Positions 1-8,399 of a stretch of 64,000 bases of DNA are shown here, piece after piece. How positions within the stretch are numbered: position 1 is the first letter of the stretch; every line of letters starts with the position of its first letter. Origin of the DNA: Aedes albopictus. Its lineage: Eukaryota > Arthropoda > Insecta > Diptera > Culicidae. The stretch lies in contig NC_085138.1 in assembly GCF_035046485.1 (NCBI RefSeq), forward strand, positions 431,383,265 through 431,447,264, read 5' to 3'. Below the pieces are notes generated by a model. That model was not told the origin of the DNA and searched no databases. It saw only the letters and a list, made by a program, of their open reading frames with translations. The position numbers and the translations under genes were made by a program.

Positions 1-426
1 TGAGTATTTGCTGGGATCAACTCGTTTTATAGGTTCAAATTTGTAATTGAATGTGATGGGGTGAGGCTCCGAAATAGCTATTACGTCTTCAAAAGCTAAA
101 TCGTTCTCGTCACACAGAGGAACTGAATCATCCACCTCGCAGTTAGAGCCTTCCAATTTATCGCTTGCTGATACAGCGGCGCATCTAAATGCTGCAGCGA
201 ACTGGAATGCATTCGGGTTGTCGTTACAACCGCATCGCCTTCGAATCTCTCCAAACAGATTTTCAACGCAATCCTGGCAAAGAAAGTTAGTACAGAGCTG
301 ATTGCAATTGAACTCCTCGCACAGTTTGTGCCACAACCACCGGATGGACTTAATGTTTCCAATAAATCCTCGCATGTAGTTAGGTTTCCGCTGTTTCGTT
401 GTAAGAACCTTTGATTCTTTTTTAGC
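1..426 (-). CDS. P-like transposase exon 7, partial: C-terminal catalytic block
   Basis: The acceptor CATTTCAG ends at 427. The frame is open to base 1. It contains KPNYMRGFIGNIKSIRWLW and the strongly conserved CVENLFGEIRRRCG...NPNAFQF block, which in P and THAP9 transposases carries the last acidic catalytic residue and the RNNPTA-like motif. The C-terminus, the 3' UTR and the distal element end lie outside the window. Confidence 0.85.
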
Positions 427-481
427 CTGAAATGTATCATTTTTAAATCATATTCATATAGGACAAATTAATAAGTTTTAC

Positions 482-595
482 CTTTCGAGCATGAAAGCAT
501 GTGTTAGTCGTGTAATACATATGTCTCAGTATATTTTCAGCATTTTCCAAAAAACTCCAATGGCATGATTCGGCGGTTATTGGACTACGATATGG
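482..595 (-). CDS. P-like transposase exon 6
   Basis: A short exon of 38 codons between an acceptor at 596 and a GTAAAA donor at 481. It encodes PYRSPITAESCHWSFLENA and on to FHARK in phase 0 on both sides. RSPI and the following helix match the P-family order between the GTP-binding region and the C-terminal catalytic Glu block. Confidence 0.7.
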
Positions 596-651
596 CTGTA
601 ATAAATATTGCAATAAATAAATTAAGTTATAGCTACAGAGTACTGAATTAC

Positions 652-1221
652 CTTCTTAGAACTGTTGTTATTTCTACTGTTGAACACATCGAAGAGCTTA
701 TCGTGAAATTCTACGAATGCAGCTGTATCTAGCGCCGCCTTTGGTAACTCGTGGTTTTGTACGTAGTATTCTATTCCTTTCGCTACCGAACTGCTCAATG
801 TTCTAGTGGCTTGAGACACATTCATAGCTAAGAATGGGGTAGGATTCACATATTTTTCTTTCAGTTTTGGTACCAATCGTGGCGTTGATTTGCAGTCCAC
901 CTCGTATAGCTTCCGGATGTATTTGAAAGACGCTATTTTATGTTTGAATACAGCATTATGCTTCATGAGCATATTCTTAGAGTTCTTCAGCAAATGGGGA
1001 TTGTCAAATATGACCGCTAGAGGTCGACCATCAATTTCAATAATTGGGTTGCCCTGGGTAGCACCTGCCTCCTCCACCATTTTCACATTGGTAGTGCCTT
1101 GGTCCAACACGATAGCTAGTGGATAAAGACCTCTAATTCTTAAAGCTTTCACGGTTTTTTGGATAAGCTTAAACTGGACTTTACTGCCCGGGGTGTTGTG
1201 TGCCAGGATGTACCCGATTGC
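652..1221 (-). CDS. P-like transposase exon 5: core with DQGTTN motif
   Basis: Acceptor TTCTTCTAG ends at 1222. The exon opens AIGYILAHNTPGS and continues through LAIVLDQGTTN, the P/THAP9 block with the likely second catalytic Asp, then FDNPHLLKNSKN, a hallmark of the GTP-binding insertion region. No stop codon occurs across 190 codons. The donor GTAATT starts at 651. Continued openness suggests the copy was intact shortly before the exon 4 insertion. Confidence 0.85.
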
Positions 1222-1297
1222 CTAGAAGAAAGTTATAGATGCCGTGTATCATTTACTCTAATATTCCAATTTGAGTTTACCTGTTTCAATCTTTTTT

Positions 1298-3120
1298 ACC
1301 CTTCTTACACCCATAAGAAGGGTATAAATACCGCTTGGAAAACCGACTTTCGATCCGAGGCCCGCAGGGCCGAGTCACATATACCAATCAACTCAGCTCG
1401 ACGAATTGAGCAAATGTCTGTATGTGCGTGTGTGTGTATGTGTGTGTGTGTGTGTGTATGTATGTTACAAAAAAATGTCACTCACGGTTCTCAGCCGTCT
1501 GTTGACCGATTTGAGTTCTCTTGGAAGCAAATGAAAGCTACTACATCCTAGTAGAACGCTATTGAATTTTATTTTGATTGGACGTTCGGTTACCGAGATA
1601 TCTTTCAAAGAGTGCTAGGGAGTAGTACAACTTAATTATTTTAGATATTTTTGACAAAGTGTATCACCATAAATTTCTCAGCCGTCTATCAACCGAATCG
1701 GGTTCTTAAGGCTCGAAACGAAAGCTACTGCACCCTATAAGAACGCTTTTGAATTTCATTCCGATTGGACATTTTGTAACCGAGATATCTTTCGGGGAGT
1801 ACTTTGGAGTAATACAACTTAACTTTTTAAGAGGTCTTTGACAAAATGCTTCATAATAAATGAATCAGCCGTGTGTCAATCGATTTGAGTTCTCTCAGCA
1901 TCAAATGAAAGCTACAGCATCCAAGTAGTATGCTATTAAATTTCATGCCGTTTGGACATTTTGTTTCTGAGATATCTTTCCACGAGTACTAAGGAGTAAT
2001 GAAATTTACGCTTTTGAGAGATTTTTGATAAAATGTATCATAATACATTTCTCAGCCGTTTGTCAACAGATTTTTTATGATCATATTTGGTTACACAAGT
2101 TAGTTATACATGAAAATGCAATTGCATCAAATACATAAAAGCTACTATCTCTTTGTAATATTTGAGCTTAATAAACAGTAGCAAAAATATCACGGAATGT
2201 ATGTAGGAAAAGCCTTTTTACCCTTCTTACACCCATAAGAAGGGTATAAATATCGCTCGAAAAACCGACTTTCGATCCGAGGCCCGGATGGCCGAGTCTC
2301 ATATACCAATGAACTCAGCTCGACGAACTGAGCAAATGTCTGTATGTGTGTGTGTGTGTATGTGTGTATGTGTGTGTGTGTGTATGTGCGTTACAAAAAA
2401 AAGTCACGCACGTTTCTCAGCCGTCTGTCAACCGATTTGAGTTCTCTTGGAAGCAAATGAAAGCTACTACATCCTAGTAGAACGCTATTGAATTTTTTTT
2501 CGATTGGACGTTTGGTTACCGAGATATCTCTCGAAGAGTACTTTTGAGTCATACATCAAAACTTTTTAAGATTTTTGACCAAGTGTATCATAATAAATAT
2601 TTCGGCCGTTTGTCAATCGATTTGGGTTCTCTTGGCACCAAATGAAAGCTACAGCATCCTAGTAGATCGCCCAGAAATTTTATTTCGATTGGACATTTGG
2701 ATACAGAGATATCTTTCGAAGAGTACTTAGGATTTACACAACTAAACCTTTTGAGATTTTTGACCAAGTGTATCATAATAAATATCTTAGCCGTCTGTCA
2801 ACCGATTTCGGTTATCCTGGCATCAAATGAAAGCTACAACATTCTAGTAGAACCCTATACAATTTCATTAGGATTGGACATTTGGTTACCGAGATATCTT
2901 TCAAAGAGTATTTGGGAGTAATATAGGTTAACTTTTTGAGAGATTTTTGACCAAGTGTATCATAATAAATATCTCAGCCGTCTGTCAACCGATTTGGGTT
3001 CTCTAAGCACCAAATGAAAGCTACAATATCTTTGTATAAGTCCCTGAAATTTTATTTCGATTCGACGTTTGATTACTGAGATATCTTACGAAGAGTATTT
3101 CAATAAATTCTTTTTTATTA
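1298..3120 (+). repeat. Tandem array of ~186-bp units with two duplicated heads
   Basis: Two heads begin with ACCCTTCTTACACCCATAAG at 1298 and about 2219; each head is itself a small hairpin and runs into a (GT)n tract (1423-1460, 2341-2390). Each is followed by about four ~186-bp units, recognised by CAGCCGTYTGTCAACCGATT near 1490, 1679, 1864, 2053, 2417, 2603, 2790 and 2977, and by GTTACCGAGATATCTTTC. Units diverge by roughly 10-20 percent by eye. This motif set is familiar from dipteran genomes as a dispersed minisatellite-bearing element. Confidence 0.75.
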
Positions 3121-3763
3121 TTATATTCACTTGTTATCTTGCATTCGTTTTTGACCAGAGTATGGGAAATTATTTTTCAATATATAATGCTGACCTCATA
3201 CAAAGTGTATACTAGCAGGTTATTGTTTTCAACAAAATTATAAATAACAAATTACAAATCCACAGGAATTTTATGAAAACTAACAATATGTTAAATGAAA
3301 GCTTTGAATTTATATATTGTGGGAGAAATGCAAGAACCGGACGGCCAAAATAACTAGCTTATGCCAAAACTGATTAACTTAGTAGTGTAGATATATCATT
3401 TTTATCCTTTCTACACCATAACCATGAATACCAAGTACTTCGGAGCTAATTTAATCGACTGATTAAGAGATATTAGACAAAGTGTATCTCGCTGATTTTC
3501 TTACCCATTTGTTAATCGATTCAAGATATTTTGGCAGTTAACAAAAGATACAATATTCCAGAATACGTAAGCTATTTTTTAAACATTCCATACAAGATTC
3601 TAGGAAGTGTCTGGCATTTCTGGTAGTCCATGGTCCATGGTCCATGATGCTATTTTGGAAACCAATCCACTAGATGCCAAATCCACAATATTTTCTAGAA
3701 CTTTTGGTCAATTACACAAAATAATTAAGTTAAATACAAATAATACAACAATAATTTTAATAA
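3121..3763. other. AT-rich remainder of the nested insertion
   Basis: No repeats of the 186-bp type and no coding signal are seen after about 3110. A faint degenerate unit may persist near 3460-3550 (AGATATTAGACAAAGTGTATC). The segment ends at the right inverted repeat. Confidence 0.4.
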
Positions 3764-3846
3764 GTGTAAGAAGGGTTCTGTTCACCATAGGTGGATTAAA
3801 TCGGGTTTTTATTGTTATTCTCGTTTTGTCTCTCATCCGCTGCAAA

Positions 3847-4592
3847 TTCATTTATGCCGGAGACTACCACTGCTATAGCTTCAGTAGCTAGCACCATTGG
3901 GTTATTATTTTCATATTTCGTGCTTTCACCGTCATCCGGAAATCCTGTAAATTTGTCGGCTTTTGCATTATATGTCAATTCCGGTTTTATGGACATGCCA
4001 TCAATGCATATAGCCACCGCTTTTTGATTTTTAGGAAAATGTTCTGTTTTAGCAGCCATGCGATTCAAAATTTCTCTGCTTAGTCCTGGATTCATATGCA
4101 TTGACGATTTCCATCTGTTGATGGTCATCTTGTGTGGCATGGTCAAAATTTGGGATCTCGCAGTGTACCGATAACCTGCAGGGCTGGCAAGGTAAGCTCC
4201 CATCGCAAATTTTTTGGACGCTGCGGTATAGCGGCGTCCCTTTGGCTTTCTAGTTCTGTTTTGAAGACTGTTATGCAGTACTGGATCAGCACGGACAACG
4301 TTTGCAATCTCAGTGTCTTCCGTTTTTTGCTTCTTAATGCGCGCCAATTCAACTTGAAGCTCATGATTTGCTTTTCTCTTCGCAATTGCTGATTGCTTTC
4401 TTCTCTCACTTTTCCGTTTTTCCTTACGAAGTGACAGCTGCAGATCCCTCATATGGTCTTTCATAGTCGATCCTTTCGATTTCTCGTCCATGTAGAGTGA
4501 TTTATAGTCGACGTTTATGTGGAAGTTGTCATCTTTCGAACTGAGGTCGGTAGATATTGAGATTGGAGATTGTACAGTCAGTTTGTCGGAAT
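3847..4592 (-). CDS. P-like transposase exon 4: coiled coil and first part of catalytic core
   Basis: After the acceptor at 4593, the exon codes a Lys/Arg-rich helical stretch (RKEKRKSERRKQSAIAKRK), likely a leucine-zipper-like dimerisation region. It then enters the family's core: RRYTAASKKFAMGAYLASP, the MTINRW helix-turn-helix-like segment and ICIDGMSIK, whose Asp is the probable first catalytic residue. Family-like sequence stops at SGINE near 3847. Beyond it come about 16 unrelated codons and a TAA at 3796-3798. The expected continuation, ending LKQ before the next donor, lies at about 1292-1281 on the far side of the insertion. Confidence 0.8.
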
Positions 4593-4660
4593 CTGAATAA
4601 ACATAAGCCAAACATAATTACTTTTGACTATTTAAAAAAAAAAAAAAATTATAAATTTAC

Positions 4661-5010
4661 CTTGTGAGAGAAGCTCAAGTTGGCTGGGTTCAACGAGATT
4701 TTCGATCGAGGCTGTGTTCGAACTGTGTTCAACTTCGAGACTGTGTTCAGCAGTCTCAAAGCTGATCGATAGATTGACTGATCGAATATTTGAAGGACCC
4801 GGATTTGAGCTGCACATTGCTGTTCCGCATTCAGCAGCCTCGGAGTCATCGGCCAGATATTCGACTTCCTCATAAAACTCCCCTGGAGAGTCGGGGCAGG
4901 CCAAATATTCGATGTCTGTATATTCCTCATCGTCATCGTTATTCGCAGCAGTCTCTCGGGGGACCTGAGGTCTTCCCAAGTTTATTGTTGGGACTGCATC
5001 ATCGCGCAAT
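4661..5010 (-). CDS. P-like transposase exon 3: THAP end (AVPTI) and acidic linker
   Basis: The exon begins with LRDDAVPTINL. The AVPTI box is the C-terminal signature of THAP domains and confirms the splice join to exon 2. The rest is a low-complexity linker rich in Asp, Glu and Ser (DDDEEYTDIEYL and similar) without a recognised domain. The donor is GTAAAT at 4660. A poly-T/A run lies in the following intron. Confidence 0.8.
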
Positions 5011-5074
5011 CTGTATTATGGATTATTAATTGGATCGTCATAAGGCTCGTTCCAAAGTTTGTACTCATATTTAC

Positions 5075-5221
5075 CTTCTGAATGATATGGAGTGGTTTTT
5101 GAAAAACGATTCTTCGAAATGATCCGAGCAGATTTTCATTCGTTTTACGACTTCTGAGCCTCCATCGGTGTACGCTGCTAAGAGCTGCCACGAGTTGCAA
5201 CTTTCTACCCATTTGGAGCAC
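5075..5221 (-). CDS. P-like transposase exon 2: second half of THAP domain
   Basis: Entered through a TTTGAATAG acceptor, this exon supplies CSKWVESC, with the invariant tryptophan, and KICSDHFEESFF, which holds the C-x2-H zinc ligands and conserved HF. It ends at a GTAAAT donor at 5074 and restores the reading frame of the next exon. Together with exon 1 it completes a C2CH THAP fold of about 85 residues. Confidence 0.85.
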
Positions 5222-5279
5222 CTATTCAAAAAGTATTCCGTTCAATAATGGAGATTCCTATGGAATAGCAACAAATTAC

Positions 5280-5371
5280 CTATCGGGATCCTTCGGAAAG
5301 CTGAAAAAGGATCTCCCTTCACTACTTTCTTCGCTGTACGGACAAAAATAAACTTCGCACTTCCGGCCCAT
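5280..5371 (-). CDS. P-like transposase exon 1: start and first half of THAP domain
   Basis: The ATG at 5371 follows AAAC and opens with MGRKCEVYFC, the conserved start of a THAP domain in which the first two zinc-binding cysteines are five residues apart. FFSFPKD follows, another THAP hallmark. A GTAATT donor begins at 5279 after a split arginine codon. THAP domains bind DNA; in P elements this one recognises internal sites near the element's ends. Confidence 0.85.
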
Positions 5372-5571
5372 GTTTGTTTACAAGTTGTTTACAACGACTG
5401 AACACACACATCAAAAGAGAAACGTCAAAGTGGTTGACTGTGGGCGCCTCTACCGGTACACTCGCGCGTGACATAAACTTTGAATTGACCGTTATTCACG
5501 TGTTCCACGGCTATCGGAGAAGTGTTACGTCTGTTTGTCTGTGATTAAAGTGAAAAGAAATGAGGTTTGGT
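5372..5571. other. Sequence upstream of the P-like gene
   Basis: This should hold the 5' UTR, promoter and left end of the P-like element. I see no TATA box and no sequence like the D. melanogaster P terminal repeat. The element boundary is not located. Confidence 0.3.
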
Positions 5572-5640
5572 AAAAAATATCTGAACATGGTTCTACGATG
5601 AAATCAATCAGGCTGATACCGGCTATTCCCGTTGGTTCAC
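5572..5640 (+). mobile_element. Short fragment of RTE-like LINE reverse transcriptase
   Basis: GAACATGGTT...AAATCAATCAGGCTGATAC aligns by eye with the EHGFPxKLIxLIRAT segment of the RTE-like element at 53872-53935. It is about 65 bp, frameshifted and with no further homology seen on either side. Confidence 0.45.
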
Positions 5641-5659
5641 TCGCTTCTAAACTGAACAC

Positions 5660-5965
5660 TTTACAATTTGATCTCTGCCAATCTGCACGTCGTTCAAATT
5701 AAATATGGCTTGAATGTCATGTTTCTTTAAAATTTCTTCATTTTGCTTTGGTTGACCAAGACATGTGGACATTACACTGTTGAAAATGCTTTGACATCTA
5801 TGTGCGCAACAGAAACATGTGCTCGATGAAAAAATTGAGATTTGAATTATGAAAAGAAATCCATGTACTTCGGGGAGACTCGAACTCACGACACCCAATT
5901 CGCTAGAAGGGCACTTCTATTCCTTCAAGCTACGGAGTCACTTGACCATCTCCGCCGCCAGTAGG
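5660..5965 (-). mobile_element. tRNA-derived SINE-like element
   Basis: On the minus strand, TGGTCAAGTGACTCC near 5950 fits an A box and GAGTTCGAGTCTCCC near 5890 fits a B box, at tRNA-like spacing. They are followed by a non-tRNA body that runs leftward to about 5660. The head cannot fold as a working tRNA. Family assignment is uncertain. Confidence 0.5.
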
Positions 5966-6084
5966 CGTAGAACTGAAGTCGATTCCACAGTCCACTTTCA
6001 GTATCAATAATGTGGTTAAACCACCGGGAAGCATTAGTGTAAATAGGGGGTGGCAAGGGGGGCCTGGCCCCCTCCAGAATGCTT

Positions 6085-6635
6085 TATTTCGGTTTGGCAT
6101 AATGTCATTTAGCTTAATTCGTTTGGCGTAAAGGCGTTTGGCATAAAGTCCTCCTCCTCCTCCTCTTCTTGGCGTAACGTCCTCACTGGGACAAAGCCTG
6201 CTTGGCATAAAGTCATTCGGCATAATAGTCGTTTTTCATAATGCTCATTTGGCGTAATTCTGAATGTAAGATGTGAGAATCTGAGTATGGTGACTCTTAA
6301 TAATTTGCGCACATTCTACTAATTAGGGTCCCAGATTTGACCTTTACTAAGTTTTTCAGGGTCAATAAGTCTATGTACAGTACATGCATATTTAGCATCA
6401 AAGCAAAATAATGAATTGCGTGAAGTATATGTATATGATGTGTATTTTAAAACAACATACAAACAAATACATAAAAATGATCAATACTTCTTCACTTATT
6501 GTTATGCCAAGCGGCCATTATGCCAAACGACTATTATGCCAAATGGGATTATGCCAAATGACAATTGTGACAAACGACTTTAAAGCAAACGGCATTATTC
6601 CAAATGGCATTATGCCAAACGGGATAGACCCCTTC
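6085..6635. mobile_element. Element with inverted tandem TTTGGCATAATG phrases at both ends
   Basis: The left end (6085-6262) repeats variants of TTTGGCATAATGTCATT in one orientation. The right end (6505-6629) repeats ATGCCAAACGGCATT in the other, so together they form long imperfect terminal inverted repeats made of ~20-bp tandem phrases. The ~240-bp middle is AT-rich and has no credible gene. A (TCC)n tract sits at 6150-6170. Confidence 0.6.
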
Positions 6636-6651
6636 TACGACAATAAACCTA

Positions 6652-7569
6652 CAGGGGGTAGCCAAAATGTTTGGGATAGGCAACTTTTTTTCTCGCACAA
6701 AAAAATTCAACATGCTGTAACTTTTCATAGAGTGCATCAAAAAATCTCAAATTTTGACTGTTTGTCAACCTGTTATATGTGCATCATTGGTACAAATTTG
6801 GGCTCAATTGAATAGTTTTTCGCGAAGTTAGAACCGTTCGGGTAAAACACTATTTTTTGGACAACTCATTTTTGAGCTGTCATATCTCGGAAACATGTGA
6901 ACCGAATTGAATGAATTTTTGACCGTTTATCAACAATATATTGATACTTGATACAACGTTATAAAATCTAATATTTTCTCATGGCGAATTAAGTTATACC
7001 GGGTTGAAATGTTTACCCTTATAGAGGAAAATGAGTCAAATTTACAATACCACACAAAAATTACTAAATGTATTCTTCCTGTCATCTAAATAGGCTCTAA
7101 TATATCTGATTAACGATAACTTGAGAACAGAAGTGGAAAATCTTTAGACATCAACACTAAAATTTATGGACATTGACGTAAAAAAAATACATTTTTTTGA
7201 GAAGCGTCCGAAAAGTGTCAATCCATGATAACTTTTTTCAACGTTCAAAAAGAATCTATGTTTTAATAGTTTGTGAAGCATTTGTATATTGTTAGTGTAC
7301 GTTCAAAATTTCATTCAACTCGGTTCACTGGTTTCCGAGATATGACAGCTCAAAAATGAGTTGTCTAAAAACAGTGTTTTACCCGAAAAATTCTAACTTT
7401 GCGAAAGATTAATCAATCGAGCCCAAATTTGTACCAATGCACATATAATAGGTTGACAAACAGCAAAATTTGAGATTTTTTGATGCACTGTATGAAAAGT
7501 TGTAAAATGTTGAACTTTTTTATGAGAGAAAAAAAAGTTGCCTATTCCAAACATTTTGGCCATCCCCTG
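6652..7569. mobile_element. 918-bp MITE with TA target duplication
   Basis: CAGGGGGTAGCCAAAATG at 6652 matches the inverse of CATTTTGGCCATCCCCTG ending at 7569. The inverted repeats extend inward for more than 250 bp (AGGCAACTTTTTTTCTC, TGAGCTGTCATATCTCGGAAAC and others). TA flanks both ends (6650-6651, 7570-7571), as for Tc1/mariner-type elements. No transposase frame is present. Confidence 0.8.
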
Positions 7570-7571
7570 TA

Positions 7572-8180
7572 TACAATCAAATTTTCATTACCAAAATAGT
7601 TTCGATCATAAAATTGGGGCTTCGGAAGCAGTGGGGAATTGTGTTGAATGGAACGCAGAATCAAACCTGTGTGCATGGACCTGCGCATAATCAAAACAAA
7701 ACAGCAAAGCCATCTAGCCGAATGGATTGTTTGGCTGATTTACGATCAAAAGAATTAATTGGATATTTTTACATGCTAGCTGCCAGAATGATCATCAGGA
7801 ATATTTCCTTCTTAAGGCGAAACTGGAAGCATTTCCTCAATTTTTTTTTGGTTTTTGATTTTTTATAAAATAACGAAGCAATATTTTCAAAATCGGTTTT
7901 CGTGCACATGTAGAGTATGGATCAAGGTACCTTCTGATTTTTTTGTGGTGGAAAAAGTTTTCCATTGGTGCAGAAACATTTTTTTTTGTGAAATTTTATT
8001 CAAAAATGGTTTCTGCGAAAACGAAAAACATTTTCCACCTCGAAAAAAAATCAGGAGATTGATTATAAAAAAACCAAAAACCAAAAAGTGAGGAAATGGA
8101 TCCAATTTCGCCTTAAATACATAGGCTATTCTTTTAACTTATTTTTTCATTGAATGAGCAAGAACCATGTCACCCATCTA
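7572..8180. repeat. Internal sequence of a phrase-type element (family with CATAGGCTATTCTTT)
   Basis: GCTGCCAGAATGATCATCAG...TATTTCCTTC before the TTAA MITE and ATACATAGGCTATTCTTT after it match, in order, 59712-59838 and motifs in 52080-52640. This is therefore the interior of a dispersed repeat related to the phrase-bounded elements, into which the TTAA MITE jumped. Confidence 0.5.
7816..8112. mobile_element. 297-bp MITE with TTAA target duplication
   Basis: GGCGAAACTGGAAGCATTTC at 7816 is inverse-matched by GGAAATGGATCCAATTTCGCC ending 8112. TTAA occurs on both sides (7812-7815 and 8113-8116), as in piggyBac-type TTAA elements. The arms extend inward (TTTTTGGTTTTTGATTTTTTATAA and its inverse), so the whole element can fold back. 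No coding capacity. Confidence 0.75.
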
Positions 8181-8399
8181 CTGACTTACACCATTACAGT
8201 TCGACGAAACACAGTTACCAGGACGACCAAGTTAATGGAAACTCCTAGAAAGGCCCTAATGGCGTAAACGTTCCTGAAATGCGCTTAAACCTTTCTGAAA
8301 ACACTTTCGAAACACCTTAAAATTTTCCTCTTGAAGTTCTTCCTGAAACCGTGCGGTGACTCTTCTGAAACGCTACTCAAACCTTATATCCCAGGTAAC

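Larger units (their letters stand above)
1292..3846. mobile_element. 2.5-kb insertion splitting the P-like gene, satellite-like interior
   Basis: The family-consistent transposase sequence is interrupted from about 1292 to 3846. Within it ACCCTTCTTACAC (1298-1310) and its inverse GTGTAAGAAGGGT (3764-3776) form terminal inverted repeats. About 70 bp to the right of the inverted repeat also does not fit the transposase and may be a second small insertion. No open frame codes a transposase, so it is non-autonomous. I could not settle the target-site duplication. Confidence 0.65.
1..5371 (-). pseudogene. P-element-like THAP transposase gene, interrupted, open at the window's left edge
   Basis: Seven exons on the minus strand can be joined through canonical GT/AG introns with matching phase: 5371-5280, 5221-5075, 5010-4661, 4592-about 3847, 1221-652, 595-482 and 426-<1. 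They encode an N-terminal THAP zinc-finger domain, an acidic linker, a basic coiled-coil-like stretch and a transposase core with the P-element/THAP9 layout (IDGMS, DQGTTN and VENLFG neighbourhoods, which likely hold the D, D and E of the catalytic triad). Known P-family transposases cut and paste their own element in the germline nucleus using GTP as cofactor. About 800 residues are present and the frame continues past base 1, near the family's usual size. The only clear lesion seen is a 2.5-kb insertion after the GINE motif of exon 4, with a TAA stop at 3796-3798. No typical P terminal inverted repeat was recognised upstream. A domesticated host gene cannot be fully excluded, but the insertion argues for a dead transposon copy. 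Confidence 0.85.

Noticed and set aside
96..440. 114-codon minus-strand frame MIHFRLKKNQ as a gene
   Set aside because: It is a shifted frame of P-like exon 7; the frame with CVENLFGEIRR is the real one.
890..1126. Plus-strand frame at 890-1126
   Set aside because: Antisense shadow of P-like exon 5.
2588..3891. Small open frames in the 186-bp array and its right flank
   Set aside because: Frames repeat with the tandem units and carry no conserved protein features.
5860..5965. Functional tRNA gene
   Set aside because: A and B boxes are present but the sequence does not fold into a cloverleaf with an acceptor stem, and a SINE body follows.
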